Source: Gammaproteobacteria bacterium (GTDB lineage Bacteria > Pseudomonadota > Gammaproteobacteria > S012-40). Taken from it: a stretch of 42,822 nucleotides of DNA. The translations under genes were made by a program, and so were the position numbers. Where the stretch lies: contig JAOUJM010000013.1 of the NCBI GenBank assembly GCA_029883265.1, positions 1-42,822 on the forward strand, given 5' to 3'. Under the pieces are notes generated by a model that was not told the origin of the DNA, searched no databases, and saw only the letters and a program-made list of their open reading frames with translations. The stretch's first letter is position 1, and every line of letters starts with the position of its first letter. Below, one piece after another: positions 15,678 to 25,895 of the stretch.

Positions 15678-16550
15678 TTATTTCTCTTTGATCGGTGACT
15701 GTTCAGCCGCTAATCTTGCCTGCAAGGGGCTGATATTTAAAGCTTTAGCAACCACACCTTGCCATTGTGGCGATAGTTTTTCAAGCACAGATTGAGCCGC
15801 TTTTTGGCTCTCGAAGCTGGCAAAAACACAAGCGCCAGTACCCGTCATCCGTGCTGGCGAATAAGCAGATAATGCCTCAATCGCCGCTGCTACTGGTGGA
15901 TAAAGCTGTTCCACCAAGGGCTGACAAATATTTGTCATTTGCCCGTTCAAAGAATCGCGTATTTTGATGGCTTGTTGGTCGCGTGTCAATTGCTCTGAAG
16001 AAAAAATCTTGCCTGTATCGACGTGTACTGGGGGAGTAATAATCACATACCATGGCTCCGGCGGATTGACTACTGTGATTTGTTCGCCAATCCCCTCTGC
16101 CCAGGCGGCATGGCCATAAATGAATATGGGCACATCGGCTCCGAGCTGCAAACCTAGCGCGGCTAGTTGTTCTATTTGTAGGCCTGTTTGCCAAAGCTGG
16201 TTCAAAGCAAGCAAAGTGGTCGCCGCATCGGAACTACCGCCACCTAAACCACCCCCCATGGGTAAATTTTTTTCAATGCGAATATCCGCCCCTTGGCTGC
16301 AGGCAGTCGTCTGCTGTAATAAGCGTGCGGCGCGAACCACCAGATCTGATCCAGGCTCGACACCTGGTAGCGGATTCAAATGCCGAATCTGCTTATCCAC
16401 ACGTAGATCAAAATAGAGCTGGTCACAATAGTCGACAAATTGAAAAATGGTCTGCAATAGATGATAACCATCCTCGCGACGTCCGGTGATATGTAAAAAC
16501 AAATTAAGTTTGGCTGGTGCAGGCCAGGGTATTGAAAATGTTTCAGTCAT
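15678..16550 (-). CDS. ispE: 4-diphosphocytidyl-2-C-methyl-D-erythritol kinase
   Basis: The fourth enzyme of the MEP pathway; it phosphorylates CDP-ME with ATP in the cytosol. The 290-residue GHMP kinase has APAKLNLFLHITGRREDGYH at 11-30 with the active-site Lys14, the glycine-rich ATP loop PMGGGLGGGSSDAA at 97-110, the LGADVPIF motif near 142, and ARMTGTGACVFASF near the C terminus. The ATG follows the TAA of the upstream lipoprotein by three bases. tRNA-Gln and prs lie downstream. A good full-length match. Confidence 0.96.
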   Translation of the reverse strand: MTETFSIPWPAPAKLNLFLHITGRREDGYHLLQTIFQFVDYCDQLYFDLRVDKQIRHLNPLPGVEPGSDLVVRAARLLQQTTACSQGADIRIEKNLPMGGGLGGGSSDAATTLLALNQLWQTGLQIEQLAALGLQLGADVPIFIYGHAAWAEGIGEQITVVNPPEPWYVIITPPVHVDTGKIFSSEQLTRDQQAIKIRDSLNGQMTNICQPLVEQLYPPVAAAIEALSAYSPARMTGTGACVFASFESQKAAQSVLEKLSPQWQGVVAKALNISPLQARLAAEQSPIKEK

Positions 16551-16553
16551 GAC

Positions 16554-17357
16554 TTACATCGTTTTATTTTTTAATTTTGAACCCGCGTTCTCACCTAAAG
16601 ATCTAAAAATATCGTATATTTCCTTACGAGATTTATCAGCCAAAGAGTCACTTTCTGTCTCGATATGTGTCGCTCCCCCAGGAATTTGCAACTTAGTTGT
16701 TACTTTGATGGTTTGAATTGACTCGATCAATGACATTTCTATTTTCAAAACTCCGACCTCTGGCTCATCACCGTTTCGCTCACTTTCGACAAAGGTAAAT
16801 TGCCCCGATTCGCTGAGTTTTTCCAATAAACTATCTCTGATCGCAGCTTCCATTTCATTTTCAGGCAACGGAAACCAAGTCGAATTTTCAAAATGCGTTT
16901 GAATTCTAAGCGGTAAAGCCTGTGATTTTTTTGCATTCATTTGCATACTTGTTTGCTGTGTTTGCCCGCTTTGATTATTTGTCAAATTAACATTGACTAT
17001 TTCAGGTTCAATATCGTATCCATCACCTGAAATTAAGTCGACTATCATTCCAACAAAAAACAAACTACTAAAACCAAAGTTTGCTAACATCCAAATATCA
17101 TATGACTGTTTTAGAATAACGTCGGTGGAACCATAACCTTCACTACTAATATTTAAAATTTTGTTGCCGCTGCCACGCTTCACTTGCACAATTGCCGGAC
17201 TTTTATAAACTCGCCCATCAATATGCAGGGTTGCGTTCGAAGGATAGGTGGTTACAGGAATTTCTACAAAATCACTATTCGCGACAGTTGCACATGCGGA
17301 CACACTGCAGATAAGTGTCATGCTTAAACTTTTTTTTAGTATTTCCGTTAATTTCAT
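16554..17357 (-). CDS. Putative lipoprotein with PEGA-like domain, unknown function
   Basis: A 267-residue protein with a lipoprotein signal (SVSAC, acylated Cys22). The segment VEIPVTTYPSNATLHIDGR, then VYKSPAIVQVKRGSGNK resembles a PEGA-type beta domain that often sits in the periplasm near peptidoglycan. A hydrophobic stretch ANFGFSSLFFVGMIVDLISG follows, then a C-terminal alpha/beta domain with LPENEMEAAIRDSLLEKL. The start at ATG 17357 is chosen over GTG two codons earlier; no clear ribosome site supports either. It is wedged between lolB and ispE, which are neighbours in related genomes, and couples to ispE by a 3-base gap. Function unknown. Confidence 0.72.
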   Translation of the reverse strand: MKLTEILKKSLSMTLICSVSACATVANSDFVEIPVTTYPSNATLHIDGRVYKSPAIVQVKRGSGNKILNISSEGYGSTDVILKQSYDIWMLANFGFSSLFFVGMIVDLISGDGYDIEPEIVNVNLTNNQSGQTQQTSMQMNAKKSQALPLRIQTHFENSTWFPLPENEMEAAIRDSLLEKLSESGQFTFVESERNGDEPEVGVLKIEMSLIESIQTIKVTTKLQIPGGATHIETESDSLADKSRKEIYDIFRSLGENAGSKLKNKTM

Positions 17358-17391
17358 CAGCACATTTCAACCATTGTTATTGCGGCCTATT

Positions 17392-17985
17392 CTATACGAA
17401 TAGTTTCCAGTCCTTAATGACTATTCGCACTTGATATTCAGGATGGCGTAAAAAGATTTTATTCGGCATTTGTAGGTTTTCAATTTGAGTATAACGCTTG
17501 TATTCAATCTCCCACTTCGCTTGAGAAAAACTGCGCAATTGGTTTTGTTCATCAAAATGCATATTTTGCGCTTTGGAACGCGGATCAATTTGTGCCCGCA
17601 ACCAAAAATTCAATGCATTGACCGGCAAATGCATGCCAGTGTGTCGGTGCAGTAAGCGCTCTGCATCCACATCGAAATATTGTTCATCATCAGACAAGCG
17701 CAATTCAGCACCTTCCGGGTTACCAATAATACGAACTGCACCTTGATTCAATGGACCCGTAATATCAATCAAATAGTGGGATGCCGTTTGTCGCCAGATG
17801 ATTTGTCCATTCCAAGCTTCATCACCATTAACTGCAGCAAAACGCGCCTCAATCTGCCAATTTGGAAATTGTTGCAACTGACTAGCACGCTGCTGCCATT
17901 CAACAGGTAAGGACGACTTTTTTTGAAAAGGAAGACTGGAACATGCACTAACTAAAATTAGCGCGAATACAGCCAAGTATCTCAC
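17392..17985 (-). CDS. lolB: Outer membrane lipoprotein LolB
   Basis: LolB accepts lipoproteins from the periplasmic carrier LolA and inserts them into the outer membrane. The 197-residue protein has an LVSAC lipobox (Cys15) and the LolB pattern NWQIEARFAAVNGDEAWNGQIIWRQ near residue 42, then YLIDITGPLNQGAVRI, LLHRHTGMHLPVNALNFWLRA and a late IRIVIKDWKL-like strand (VRIVIKDWKLFV). It begins with GTG, which overlaps the stop of the TPR gene by one base (TAGTG), so translation is coupled. The neighbourhood is the standard one for lolB. Confidence 0.93.
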   Translation of the reverse strand: MRYLAVFALILVSACSSLPFQKKSSLPVEWQQRASQLQQFPNWQIEARFAAVNGDEAWNGQIIWRQTASHYLIDITGPLNQGAVRIIGNPEGAELRLSDDEQYFDVDAERLLHRHTGMHLPVNALNFWLRAQIDPRSKAQNMHFDEQNQLRSFSQAKWEIEYKRYTQIENLQMPNKIFLRHPEYQVRIVIKDWKLFV

Positions 17986-19694
17986 TATTTATATCGTTCC
18001 AAGGTTTCACGCAAAACATCATTATCGCCAAAGTCCTTCAGGGCCTTATCCCAAACTTCACGTGCTTTATCTTGTTGACCCATGCTCCATAACACCTCAC
18101 CATAATGAGCGGCTACTTCTCCGTCCTGCAATATTTCCATAGCCTTGGCTAAATATTTTAAAGCTTCGTCATGTTCACCCCGGCGATAATGCACCCAACC
18201 CATGCTATCCATAATTGCAGGATCATCCGGCTCTAGGTCCATGGCCTTTTTCACATAGGCATAGGCTTCATCAAAGCGTTTCGTACGATCCGCTAATGTA
18301 TAACCTAATGCATTAAGCGCAGCTGCGTTTTCCGGCTGTTGCTTAACGACTAGCTCCAAGTCTTTAATGGCTAAATCCACTTTACCTATATGTTCAGCGA
18401 TAAGCGCACGTTCGTAAAGAATGTCATTATCGTTTTTAAACGCTTTTTTATTCAGCGCATTGCCATATAACTCAAATACTTGTTTATATTTTTTCTGGTC
18501 ACGTAAAAGCTGACCTTCAAACAATATCAATTCACGTTGATCATCAATTGAATTCGCTTTAACTTGGCTTAAATGTTTTTGCGCTTCTTCGATTGAACTC
18601 ATGCGCGCAATAATAGCCCCGATACGCAACTGAGCATCAAACAAATACTCGCCACTTAAAATTGAGGAATACCATTCCATGGCCACATCATCACGCTTTT
18701 TACGCTCAGAAATTTGTCCTAAATAAAAAGCAATTTGTGGCGTACGTTTGCCTAAATCTACGAGTTGACTTAAATAACCTTCAGCTTCTTCTAACTGCTG
18801 GAATTGCATAGACAACATGGCTAGAGCAAATAACACATCTTCATTATCAGGCATTTTCACTGCAAGCACTTCAAACTGACTACGCGCATCTTTGAGACGG
18901 CGGGCTTCCACTAGGGCACGCGCATAGGTTAAACGCACATCGTCTTTTTGTGGATAGACTTTGAGATAGTTATGCAGGTATTCCAAGGCGGCATCAACTC
19001 CGTCCTGCATTTGCACAATGCGCGCACGTAAAACCACTGCTTCCGACCATTCACGCTTCAGGCCCAGTGCTAGTTTAATGTGGTCCATAGCCTGAGTTAC
19101 TTTGTTGGCTCTTAATGCAAGGCTAGCCGCAACATATTGCGCCTCGGGCAAGTCGGGATAAAGATCGGTTAAATAAAGAATGACCTCATAAGAAGGCTCA
19201 GGTGGCACTTCGCGATGCATCAAGGTGCTGAGAAATAAGAAGGTACGCGCACGCTTATCGGGGCCAGCCGCAAGAATGGTTTTCAATTCTTCCTTGGCTT
19301 TCTCATATTGACCATTATTTAGGTAAAGAAAGGCCAACATGCGGCTAGCATCAATATTGTCAGGCTCAGCTTCCACCCAGATACGAGCTGCTTCCATTGC
19401 CTCTTGTTTGTGATTGGCCACATTGGCTATTCGTACCGCACGCTCAGCAACTTCTGGATCACGGCTGGCGCGGGCAGCACTGAGATAGTATTTTACAGCA
19501 AGCTCAGACATGCCGCGTTGAGCTGCGAGTTCAGCCACCATCAGGTCATACATGACATTTACATGGGGTTCCGAAAACTTATAGTCACCTGGATTACCAA
19601 TTGATATCTCAGATGTTTTAGGCTGGCTAGTAGTGGCACAGGCCGAAATTAAGCTAGTTATAATGATAATGAGTAAAACTGTAATACGATCCAT
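17985..19694 (-). CDS. TPR-repeat lipoprotein (PA4667-like)
   Basis: A 569-residue protein: lipoprotein signal with LISAC lipobox (Cys19), then tetratricopeptide repeats through almost the whole length. Clear repeats include the segments around AAELAVKYYLSAAR-like SELAVKYYLSAARAS near residue 65, EAMEAARIWVEAEPDNIDAS, and the C-terminal pair NAAALNALGYTLADRTKR and PAIMDSMGWVHYRRGEHDEA. It is probably anchored in the outer membrane facing the periplasm and acts as a scaffold. Homologues occupy this slot between hemA and lolB in Pseudomonas. GGAG is five bases before the ATG. Divergent from hemA. Confidence 0.88.
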   Translation of the reverse strand: MDRITVLLIIIITSLISACATTSQPKTSEISIGNPGDYKFSEPHVNVMYDLMVAELAAQRGMSELAVKYYLSAARASRDPEVAERAVRIANVANHKQEAMEAARIWVEAEPDNIDASRMLAFLYLNNGQYEKAKEELKTILAAGPDKRARTFLFLSTLMHREVPPEPSYEVILYLTDLYPDLPEAQYVAASLALRANKVTQAMDHIKLALGLKREWSEAVVLRARIVQMQDGVDAALEYLHNYLKVYPQKDDVRLTYARALVEARRLKDARSQFEVLAVKMPDNEDVLFALAMLSMQFQQLEEAEGYLSQLVDLGKRTPQIAFYLGQISERKKRDDVAMEWYSSILSGEYLFDAQLRIGAIIARMSSIEEAQKHLSQVKANSIDDQRELILFEGQLLRDQKKYKQVFELYGNALNKKAFKNDNDILYERALIAEHIGKVDLAIKDLELVVKQQPENAAALNALGYTLADRTKRFDEAYAYVKKAMDLEPDDPAIMDSMGWVHYRRGEHDEALKYLAKAMEILQDGEVAAHYGEVLWSMGQQDKAREVWDKALKDFGDNDVLRETLERYK

Positions 19695-19728
19695 GCGTGC
19701 TCCAATTTCGAGGCCTTAATATAGACTA

Positions 19729-19778
19729 GGTCTTAATGAGAATATACCATCTTCGTTCTTTATCGCCTATTTAAGACC
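19729..19778. promoter_or_regulatory. Inverted repeat in the hemA / TPR divergent control region
   Basis: GGTCTTAA (19729-19736) and TTAAGACC (19771-19778) are exact complements; their centres are 42 bases apart, about four helical turns. They sit in the 179-base divergent gap between the TPR gene and hemA, closer to the TPR start. This could be a pair of sites for one regulator or chance. Confidence 0.35.
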
Positions 19779-19873
19779 ATGATTTTACCGGAATCTCTTG
19801 TAATTCTTCCGCGCATAAAAGAAAATTGCGAGTTCGCCGAAAACTTGGCAAAAAAGTAGACTCTAACAAACAT

Positions 19874-21139
19874 ATGCGGCTATTAGCGTTCGGAATAAAC
19901 CATAAAACAGCTCCTGTTGATATCCGGGAACGGGTTGCGTTCGCGCCTGAACGTCTACAAGCGGCCTTAAAAGAACTTACCTCGCAGCCAGATGTTAAAG
20001 AGGCTGCTATCCTATCGACTTGTAATCGCACAGAATTATACTGTTATATCAATGACAATGGGCAAACAGTAGAAGATTGGTTTTCCAATTATCACCACTT
20101 ACCAAGTGAGGAAATCAAACCTTTCATCTACACCCACCCGGACAATGAGGCAGTACGTCATTTATTACGCGTCGCTAGCGGCCTGGACTCCTTGGTGCTC
20201 GGTGAACCGCAAATTCTCGGCCAGGTTAAATCGGCTTACAAAGAAGCCAGTGAAGCGGGCGCCATTGGTGCTGTCCTGAACCGTCTGTGTCAACATACAT
20301 TTAATGTCGCCAAACAAGTGCGGACTGATACCGCCATAGGCTCCAGCCCAGTCTCCGTGGCATTTGCAGCGGTCAATCTAGCGAAACAGATATTTGCATC
20401 ATTCGAAAAACAAACTGCACTTTTGATCGGCGCGGGAGAGACTATTGAGCTCACGGCACGCCATTTAAAAGAAGCAGGGATTGGTCATTTAATGATTGCT
20501 AACCGTACCGTCGAGCGGGCCCATAAGTTAGTCGAGGAAGTTGGCGGTTTTGCCATGGCCTTGCAGGATATACCCGAGCACTTGGCTGACGCCGATATTG
20601 TCATATCATCCACTGCCAGCCCCTTACCCATTTTAGGTAAAGGTAGCGTTGAGCGAGCGATTAAAAAACGAAAGCATCGACCTATGCTCATGGTAGACAT
20701 TGCGGTACCCCGCGATATTGAGCCCGAGGTTGGCCAGCTTGCGGATGTTTATCTCTACACAGTAGATGACTTAAAAGATATTATTGAAGAGGGATTAAAA
20801 ACCCGGCGAGAGGCTGCGGCACAGGCGGAGGACATTATTGAGAACCAAGTCAGCCAGTTCATGGGCTGGATACAGTCGCGTAGCAGCGTTTCTATGATCC
20901 AACAATTTCGCCAACAAACCGATGAAATCCGCCAAGTTGAACTTGAAAAAGCTTTACGCCAATTGCAAAATGGTATGACTCCGGAGGAAGCCTTAAAACG
21001 CTTCGCGCATAATTTTGCTAATAAACTTTTACATGCACCTACATCGCGCTTACGTCAAGCCAGTATTGATGGCGAAAACAATTTAATGCGCGCCGCCGAA
21101 GAATTATTTGATCTTAAAAAGTCTGACGACCCAACGTGA
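19874..21139 (+). CDS. hemA: Glutamyl-tRNA reductase
   Basis: Reduces glutamyl-tRNA to glutamate 1-semialdehyde with NADPH, the first committed step of tetrapyrrole synthesis. The 421-residue protein begins [20 protein letters not shown]; the nucleophile Cys50 is in [32 protein letters not shown] follows near residue 100, the NADPH loop [12 protein letters not shown] near 173, and the C-terminal dimer helix TSRLRQAS near 395. The frame extends 16 codons further upstream from a TTG, but ATG 19874 gives the family start. Its stop overlaps the prfA GTG by four bases. Confidence 0.97.
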   Translation: MRLLAFGINHKTAPVDIRERVAFAPERLQAALKELTSQPDVKEAAILSTCNRTELYCYINDNGQTVEDWFSNYHHLPSEEIKPFIYTHPDNEAVRHLLRVASGLDSLVLGEPQILGQVKSAYKEASEAGAIGAVLNRLCQHTFNVAKQVRTDTAIGSSPVSVAFAAVNLAKQIFASFEKQTALLIGAGETIELTARHLKEAGIGHLMIANRTVERAHKLVEEVGGFAMALQDIPEHLADADIVISSTASPLPILGKGSVERAIKKRKHRPMLMVDIAVPRDIEPEVGQLADVYLYTVDDLKDIIEEGLKTRREAAAQAEDIIENQVSQFMGWIQSRSSVSMIQQFRQQTDEIRQVELEKALRQLQNGMTPEEALKRFAHNFANKLLHAPTSRLRQASIDGENNLMRAAEELFDLKKSDDPT

Positions 21140-22221
21140 ATAAAACACTATTTAACAAACTCGAAAGAATTAGCGAACGCGTGCAAGAAATTAGCGCCCT
21201 GCTTGCGGACCCCGATGTGATTAACAACCAAAACAAATTTCGCGATTTGTCCATGGAGTATTCACAACTGACCCCTGTGGCCGATTGTTTTAAACAATAT
21301 CAAACGGCGGAAGACGATATTGAGACTGCCCAAGCCATGATGGATGAAGACGATGCTGAAATGCGCGCCATGGCCTATGATGAAATAAAAAGCGCTGAAG
21401 CCCGCAAAGAAGACTTGCAAATCGAATTGCAAAAGTTGTTATTACCTAAAGATCCCCGTGACAACAATAACATCTTTTTGGAAATTCGTGCAGGTACGGG
21501 TGGAGATGAAGCTGCAATTTTTGCCGGTGACTTATACCGCATGTATAGCCGATATGCTGAGCGGCAACGTTGGCAAGTGGAACTCATCAGTGAAAGCTTA
21601 GGCGAACATGGTGGTTACAAAGAAATTATTGTGCGCATCATTGGCAAAGGCGTTTATTCAAAACTTAAATTTGAATCAGGCGCCCATCGGGTACAACGTG
21701 TTCCTGAAACTGAAGCTCAAGGCCGGGTACATACCTCAGCCTGCACCGTCGCCATCATGGCGGAAGTTGACGACGTCGAACAAATTGATATCAATCCCAA
21801 TGATTTAAAAATCGATACCTTCCGTGCATCAGGCGCCGGCGGTCAGCATGTTAACAAAACAGACTCAGCTATTCGAATCACTCACTTGCCCACGGGCGTC
21901 GTTGTCGAGTGCCAAGATGAACGCTCGCAGCATAAAAATAAAGCCAAAGCCATGTCAGTCTTGCAAGCGCGTTTATTGCAAGCAGAACAAGATAAACAAG
22001 CTCAAGAGCAAGCGGCTACACGTAAAAGCTTGGTCGGTAGCGGTGATCGCTCTGAACGCATTCGCACTTATAATTTCCCCCAAGGCCGCATGACCGATCA
22101 CCGTATTAATTTAACCTTATACAAGCTCGATGCCATTATGGAAGGTGAGCTAGATCAAGTGATTGACCCATTAATTAATGAACACCAGGCTGAACAACTT
22201 GCCGCATTGAATGAGCAATAG
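21136..22221 (+). CDS. prfA: Peptide chain release factor 1
   Basis: RF1 recognises UAA and UAG and triggers peptide release. The 361-residue protein has the PxT anticodon-like motif as PET at 190-192 and the catalytic GGQ at 235-237 within [27 protein letters not shown] and [15 protein letters not shown] also match. It begins with GTG overlapping hemA (GTGA). The GGQ glutamine is methylated by PrmC, encoded next. Its presence supports UAG and UAA being normal stops here, so the nonsense codons in the pseudogenes are unlikely to be recoded. Confidence 0.97.
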   Translation: MNKTLFNKLERISERVQEISALLADPDVINNQNKFRDLSMEYSQLTPVADCFKQYQTAEDDIETAQAMMDEDDAEMRAMAYDEIKSAEARKEDLQIELQKLLLPKDPRDNNNIFLEIRAGTGGDEAAIFAGDLYRMYSRYAERQRWQVELISESLGEHGGYKEIIVRIIGKGVYSKLKFESGAHRVQRVPETEAQGRVHTSACTVAIMAEVDDVEQIDINPNDLKIDTFRASGAGGQHVNKTDSAIRITHLPTGVVVECQDERSQHKNKAKAMSVLQARLLQAEQDKQAQEQAATRKSLVGSGDRSERIRTYNFPQGRMTDHRINLTLYKLDAIMEGELDQVIDPLINEHQAEQLAALNEQ

Positions 22222-23068
22222 AAATCCTTTCAGTATTCAACAACTTTTAGCAGTGGCCTATGAAAAGCTTGCTAGTTGCTCAGATAGCCCACGGCTAGAT
22301 GCCGATGTATTATTAGCCTGGCTGCTGCAAAAACAACGCAGTTTTCTATTCACCTGGCCAGAGCAAATAGTTAAAAACGATACAATAGCGCAATATGAAG
22401 CGCTTATACAAAGGCGACAACAAGGTGAACCGCTCGCCTATATTACCGGTGTTCAAGAATTTTGGTCGTTGCAACTAGAAGTCACTCGTAACACCTTAAT
22501 CCCACGCCCGGAAACCGAAGTCCTAGTTGAGCAAGCCCTAACATTAATTCCCTCAAATAAGTCGCTGAGTATTTTGGATCTGGGCACGGGTTCTGGTGCA
22601 ATTGCTTTAGCCATTGCCAGCGAACGCCCTCTTTGCAAGATCACAGCTGTCGATAATTCACAAGCCGCACTTAATGTCGCAAAAAGTAATGCAGCACGAC
22701 TGGGAATTAACAATATTGAGTTTTTAGTTAGCGACTGGTTTAGTGAACTTGAGCTACAGGTATTTGATTTGATCGTATCGAATCCACCCTATATTGCTGA
22801 AGCAGATCCACACTTAGACAAATTAGACTACGAGCCAATACAAGCTTTATGTAGTGGCAAATTCGGCTTGGATGACATCAGTCAAATAATCCGAGAGGCA
22901 AAACATTTTTTAAAACCAAGTGGCTATTTGTTATTTGAGCATGGCTGGAATCAGGCTTCACTGATCAGTGAACTTTTCACTGAAGCCTCTTATTCTCATA
23001 GTTTTAGCGCAAAAGATTTAAGCCAACATTTTCGCGTAACCGGCGCTCAATTCTCTACTGCAATTTAA
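22211..23068 (+). CDS. prmC: Release factor glutamine methyltransferase
   Basis: Methylates the GGQ glutamine of release factors using SAM. The 285-residue protein has an N-terminal helical domain ending [18 protein letters not shown] at 99-107, the SAM loop [16 protein letters not shown] at 121-136, and the catalytic NPPY at 191-194. It overlaps prfA by 11 bases, the usual coupled arrangement hemA-prfA-prmC. Its 3' end overlaps the convergent chemoreceptor gene by 14 bases. Confidence 0.96.
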   Translation: MSNRNPFSIQQLLAVAYEKLASCSDSPRLDADVLLAWLLQKQRSFLFTWPEQIVKNDTIAQYEALIQRRQQGEPLAYITGVQEFWSLQLEVTRNTLIPRPETEVLVEQALTLIPSNKSLSILDLGTGSGAIALAIASERPLCKITAVDNSQAALNVAKSNAARLGINNIEFLVSDWFSELELQVFDLIVSNPPYIAEADPHLDKLDYEPIQALCSGKFGLDDISQIIREAKHFLKPSGYLLFEHGWNQASLISELFTEASYSHSFSAKDLSQHFRVTGAQFSTAI

Positions 23069-24803
23069 AAAACGAAATAGTGTTTTGCAAGGATTGGGAT
23101 TGTGCGCTTAACTTTTCTGCGGTAGATGTTAACTCTTCAGCTGATGCAGCGGTTTGCTGTGCAACTTTATCAAGTTGCGATACTGCCATATTCACTTGAG
23201 CTACGCCTGAACTTTGCTCATTTGAGCTATGAGAAATTTCCTGCACGAGCTCCGCCGTATGCTGAATACCTGGAACAATTTCTAATAGCAGTTTACCTGC
23301 CTTTTCCGCAACTGCAACACTCTCCTGGGTAAGCTCACTTATCTCTTGCGCCGACACTTGTGAACGCTCAGCTAATTTTCGCACTTCATCCGCTACAACC
23401 GCAAAACCCCGACCGTGCTCACCGGCGCGAGCTGCTTCAATAGCAGCGTTAAGCGCCAGTAGATTGGTTTTATAAGCAATATCTTCAATCAAAGAAATTC
23501 GGTCGGCGATTTTACGCATCGCGCCAACCGTGTCACTTACTGCAGATCCACCATCAGCCGCTTTTTGGGCCGCGTCCTCTGCCATTCTATTTGTTTGCTG
23601 TGCGTTCTCGGAGTTGTGATCTATCATCGCAGACATTTGCTCTAATGATGCACTAGTTTCTTCCACGCTAGCTGCTTGCTGCGATGCACCATCACTTAAC
23701 ATCTGCGCAGTGTCGGTCACTTGCCTTGAAGCCAAGGCCGACTCGGATACGCCCGTGAACACATCAAGCAGTACTTTTTGAATTTTATCTACAAAGCCAT
23801 TAAATGCTTCGGCTGTTTCACCAATTTCGTCGTGACCAAAATCAGGTAAACGTAATGTTAGATCACCCTCGCCCTGATGCAAATCGATAGCAGCATCTCG
23901 CATCGTGATCAGAGGCGTAACTATTGTTTTAACAATCCACAGAACAAAAGCCACCATTATGCTTGAAACAATCACAGTGAACAGTAAACTTAGTTTGTTT
24001 AATTCAGTCAAACTGGAATCTGATTCATTTTGAACTTCAGCGTGTAGTTCCGCAAGTAACGTTTCGGTTTTGTGAACAGTATTGCGCATCTCACCCATTA
24101 CACCGGATTTACTATCAAGCCCTTTTTGTTTCTCGGCCTCGACTAAGGATAAGAACTGGGACCGATACAGATCCATAGCTTTTTTAATATCTTCACGATC
24201 CCCCGGACTCAATTTAGATCGCAGAATATTTTTTTCTAAAATGGTAAAGTTTTTATCAAATTTCCCTAAGTATTTTTCATCACGACGCAACATAAAATCT
24301 TTCTCATTACGCCGCAGCATTAACATGTTTACTAACAACGCTTGTTGCTTGGTCGCTTTAATTGCTTTTTCTGCAATGTGAACCGTATCTCTTAAGCCAC
24401 CATACAAACCATCTTTTGAATTAAGCCCGATTTCTTGCTGCTTCGCGATAAGCTTATTGAAAATTTGGTAATATTGATTTGTAATTTGTGCTAGTGATGC
24501 GGACTTGCTTTGATCGAAACCATTTTCGTATAAAAGGCCATCCAAACGGGCAACTTCCAGCTGCATTATGCCAAAATTCTTCTCGAATTCGGCCTGATAT
24601 TTTAAATCTTTACGTGCGAGAAAATCTTTTTCGTTGCGCCGTAGCATTAACATTTCTGCTTCTAACTTAGTGATTGATTGGATAGTGTCTTTTAGGCTGA
24701 CAGTTTTGTTATTGGTGTAATCCGCCATAACGACAAGTGCAATCATGCTCAACACCATTAAGCCTGCAAGAATTAATAGTTTATTTTTAATGCTTAAATG
24801 CAT
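23055..24803 (-). CDS. Methyl-accepting chemotaxis protein with HBM-like bimodular sensor
   Basis: A 582-residue chemoreceptor. TM1 spans about residues 9-27, then a periplasmic helical domain to about 280, TM2, HAMP and a full signalling domain with the hairpin tip [20 protein letters not shown] and [16 protein letters not shown]. The sensor contains the 11-residue string [11 protein letters not shown] twice (51-61 and 160-170). Each is followed by a related helix and a later LNSKDG or LDSKSG turn, which is the internal duplication expected of helical bimodular (HBM) sensors such as McpS, whose ligands are organic acids. I start at ATG 24803 with GGAG ten bases upstream; an upstream TTG extension is unlikely. 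No che genes are nearby. Confidence 0.92.
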   Translation of the reverse strand: MHLSIKNKLLILAGLMVLSMIALVVMADYTNNKTVSLKDTIQSITKLEAEMLMLRRNEKDFLARKDLKYQAEFEKNFGIMQLEVARLDGLLYENGFDQSKSASLAQITNQYYQIFNKLIAKQQEIGLNSKDGLYGGLRDTVHIAEKAIKATKQQALLVNMLMLRRNEKDFMLRRDEKYLGKFDKNFTILEKNILRSKLSPGDREDIKKAMDLYRSQFLSLVEAEKQKGLDSKSGVMGEMRNTVHKTETLLAELHAEVQNESDSSLTELNKLSLLFTVIVSSIMVAFVLWIVKTIVTPLITMRDAAIDLHQGEGDLTLRLPDFGHDEIGETAEAFNGFVDKIQKVLLDVFTGVSESALASRQVTDTAQMLSDGASQQAASVEETSASLEQMSAMIDHNSENAQQTNRMAEDAAQKAADGGSAVSDTVGAMRKIADRISLIEDIAYKTNLLALNAAIEAARAGEHGRGFAVVADEVRKLAERSQVSAQEISELTQESVAVAEKAGKLLLEIVPGIQHTAELVQEISHSSNEQSSGVAQVNMAVSQLDKVAQQTAASAEELTSTAEKLSAQSQSLQNTISFFKLQ

Positions 24804-24953
24804 GCTGGAATCACTCCAAGAACAATTATAATAGCGCTTCGGCAAGTGGTATTAAAACTTTAATTTGTTGGAAAATAGACAAAAAGATGCGCAACATCAG
24901 CACTAAGAAATGGCAATAAACATTGGATTAGTCGTAAAAATTAAAAGGGAAAT

Positions 24954-25895
24954 TCAGTCTTTTGGCGTTGGCTTGTCAAGCGCATCTAATTGCGCTTCTG
25001 CCTCGTCAAACGCTTGTTCGATATCAATGTCGTCATGTACAAATTCGGTTACATCAGGATTTTCTGCATTTTCATTTTCAGCGGCAGGCTGGGTTTTCAA
25101 TTCTTCACTTAACTCTTCTTCTTCGGCTTTTTCTCGTTCTTTTTTGTTTTTCACAAATAACTTAGAGAAAAATAAACCCAGCTCAAATAGAAAGAGCATC
25201 GGCACCGCCAACAGCGTTTGCGATATCACATCGGGCGGCGTTAGTAACATAGCAATTACAAATGCAGCAACGACAATATAAGGTCGTGCACCGGAAAGTT
25301 TTTCGGGTGTAGTGACACCTGCCCACACCAACACAATAGTCACAATAGGCACTTCAAACGCTAAACCAAAAGCAAAAAACATTTTCAGCACAAAATCCAG
25401 ATAACGCGCGATATCGGTCATGACCGCCACACCTTCAGGTGCCACACTCGTAAAGAAACCAAACACCAATGGAAATACCACGAAATAAGCGAAAGTCGCG
25501 CCAGCATAGAATAAAAATGTGCTTGAAAACATCAGTGGGAACATCATGCGACGCTCGTGCTGATACAAACCCGGCGCAATAAATGCCCACATCTGAAAAA
25601 GCAACATGGGCATAGAAACGAAAATTGATAACACCAACGTGAGCTTGAAAGGCGTTAAAAAAGGTGACGCCACTTCAGTCGCAATCATCGAACCACCGTC
25701 GGGCATATGCGCTAGCAACGGTGCTGCTAAAAACGTGTATAGATCATTTGCAAATGGAATCAAACAAAGAAATACGACCATGACAGTCATGACAATACGC
25801 AACAAACGATCACGCAGTTCGATTAAGTGCATGACTAACGGCTGATCATTGGCATTTAGATTTGAAGTTTTTTTATGCTTCTTTTTGAAAATCAT
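24954..25895 (-). CDS. tatC: Sec-independent translocase subunit TatC
   Basis: The multi-spanning receptor of the twin-arginine export system; it binds the RR signal peptide of folded substrates. The 313-residue protein has the TatC start MHLIELRDRLLRIV, the conserved ASPFLTPFKLTLVLS stretch, the QMWAFIAPGLYQHERRM motif, and six TM helices, with LTPPDVISQTLLAVPM before TM6. A roughly 60-residue acidic, Glu/Asp-rich tail follows the last helix and is longer than in E. coli TatC. Its ATG overlaps the tatB stop by four bases. It is the last gene of the his-tat array. Confidence 0.96.
   Translation of the reverse strand: MIFKKKHKKTSNLNANDQPLVMHLIELRDRLLRIVMTVMVVFLCLIPFANDLYTFLAAPLLAHMPDGGSMIATEVASPFLTPFKLTLVLSIFVSMPMLLFQMWAFIAPGLYQHERRMMFPLMFSSTFLFYAGATFAYFVVFPLVFGFFTSVAPEGVAVMTDIARYLDFVLKMFFAFGLAFEVPIVTIVLVWAGVTTPEKLSGARPYIVVAAFVIAMLLTPPDVISQTLLAVPMLFLFELGLFFSKLFVKNKKEREKAEEEELSEELKTQPAAENENAENPDVTEFVHDDIDIEQAFDEAEAQLDALDKPTPKD

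Noticed and set aside
19826-19873. N-terminal extension of HemA from a TTG codon
   Set aside because: The family start is [10 protein letters not shown]; the extension is basic, unconserved and lacks a ribosome site.
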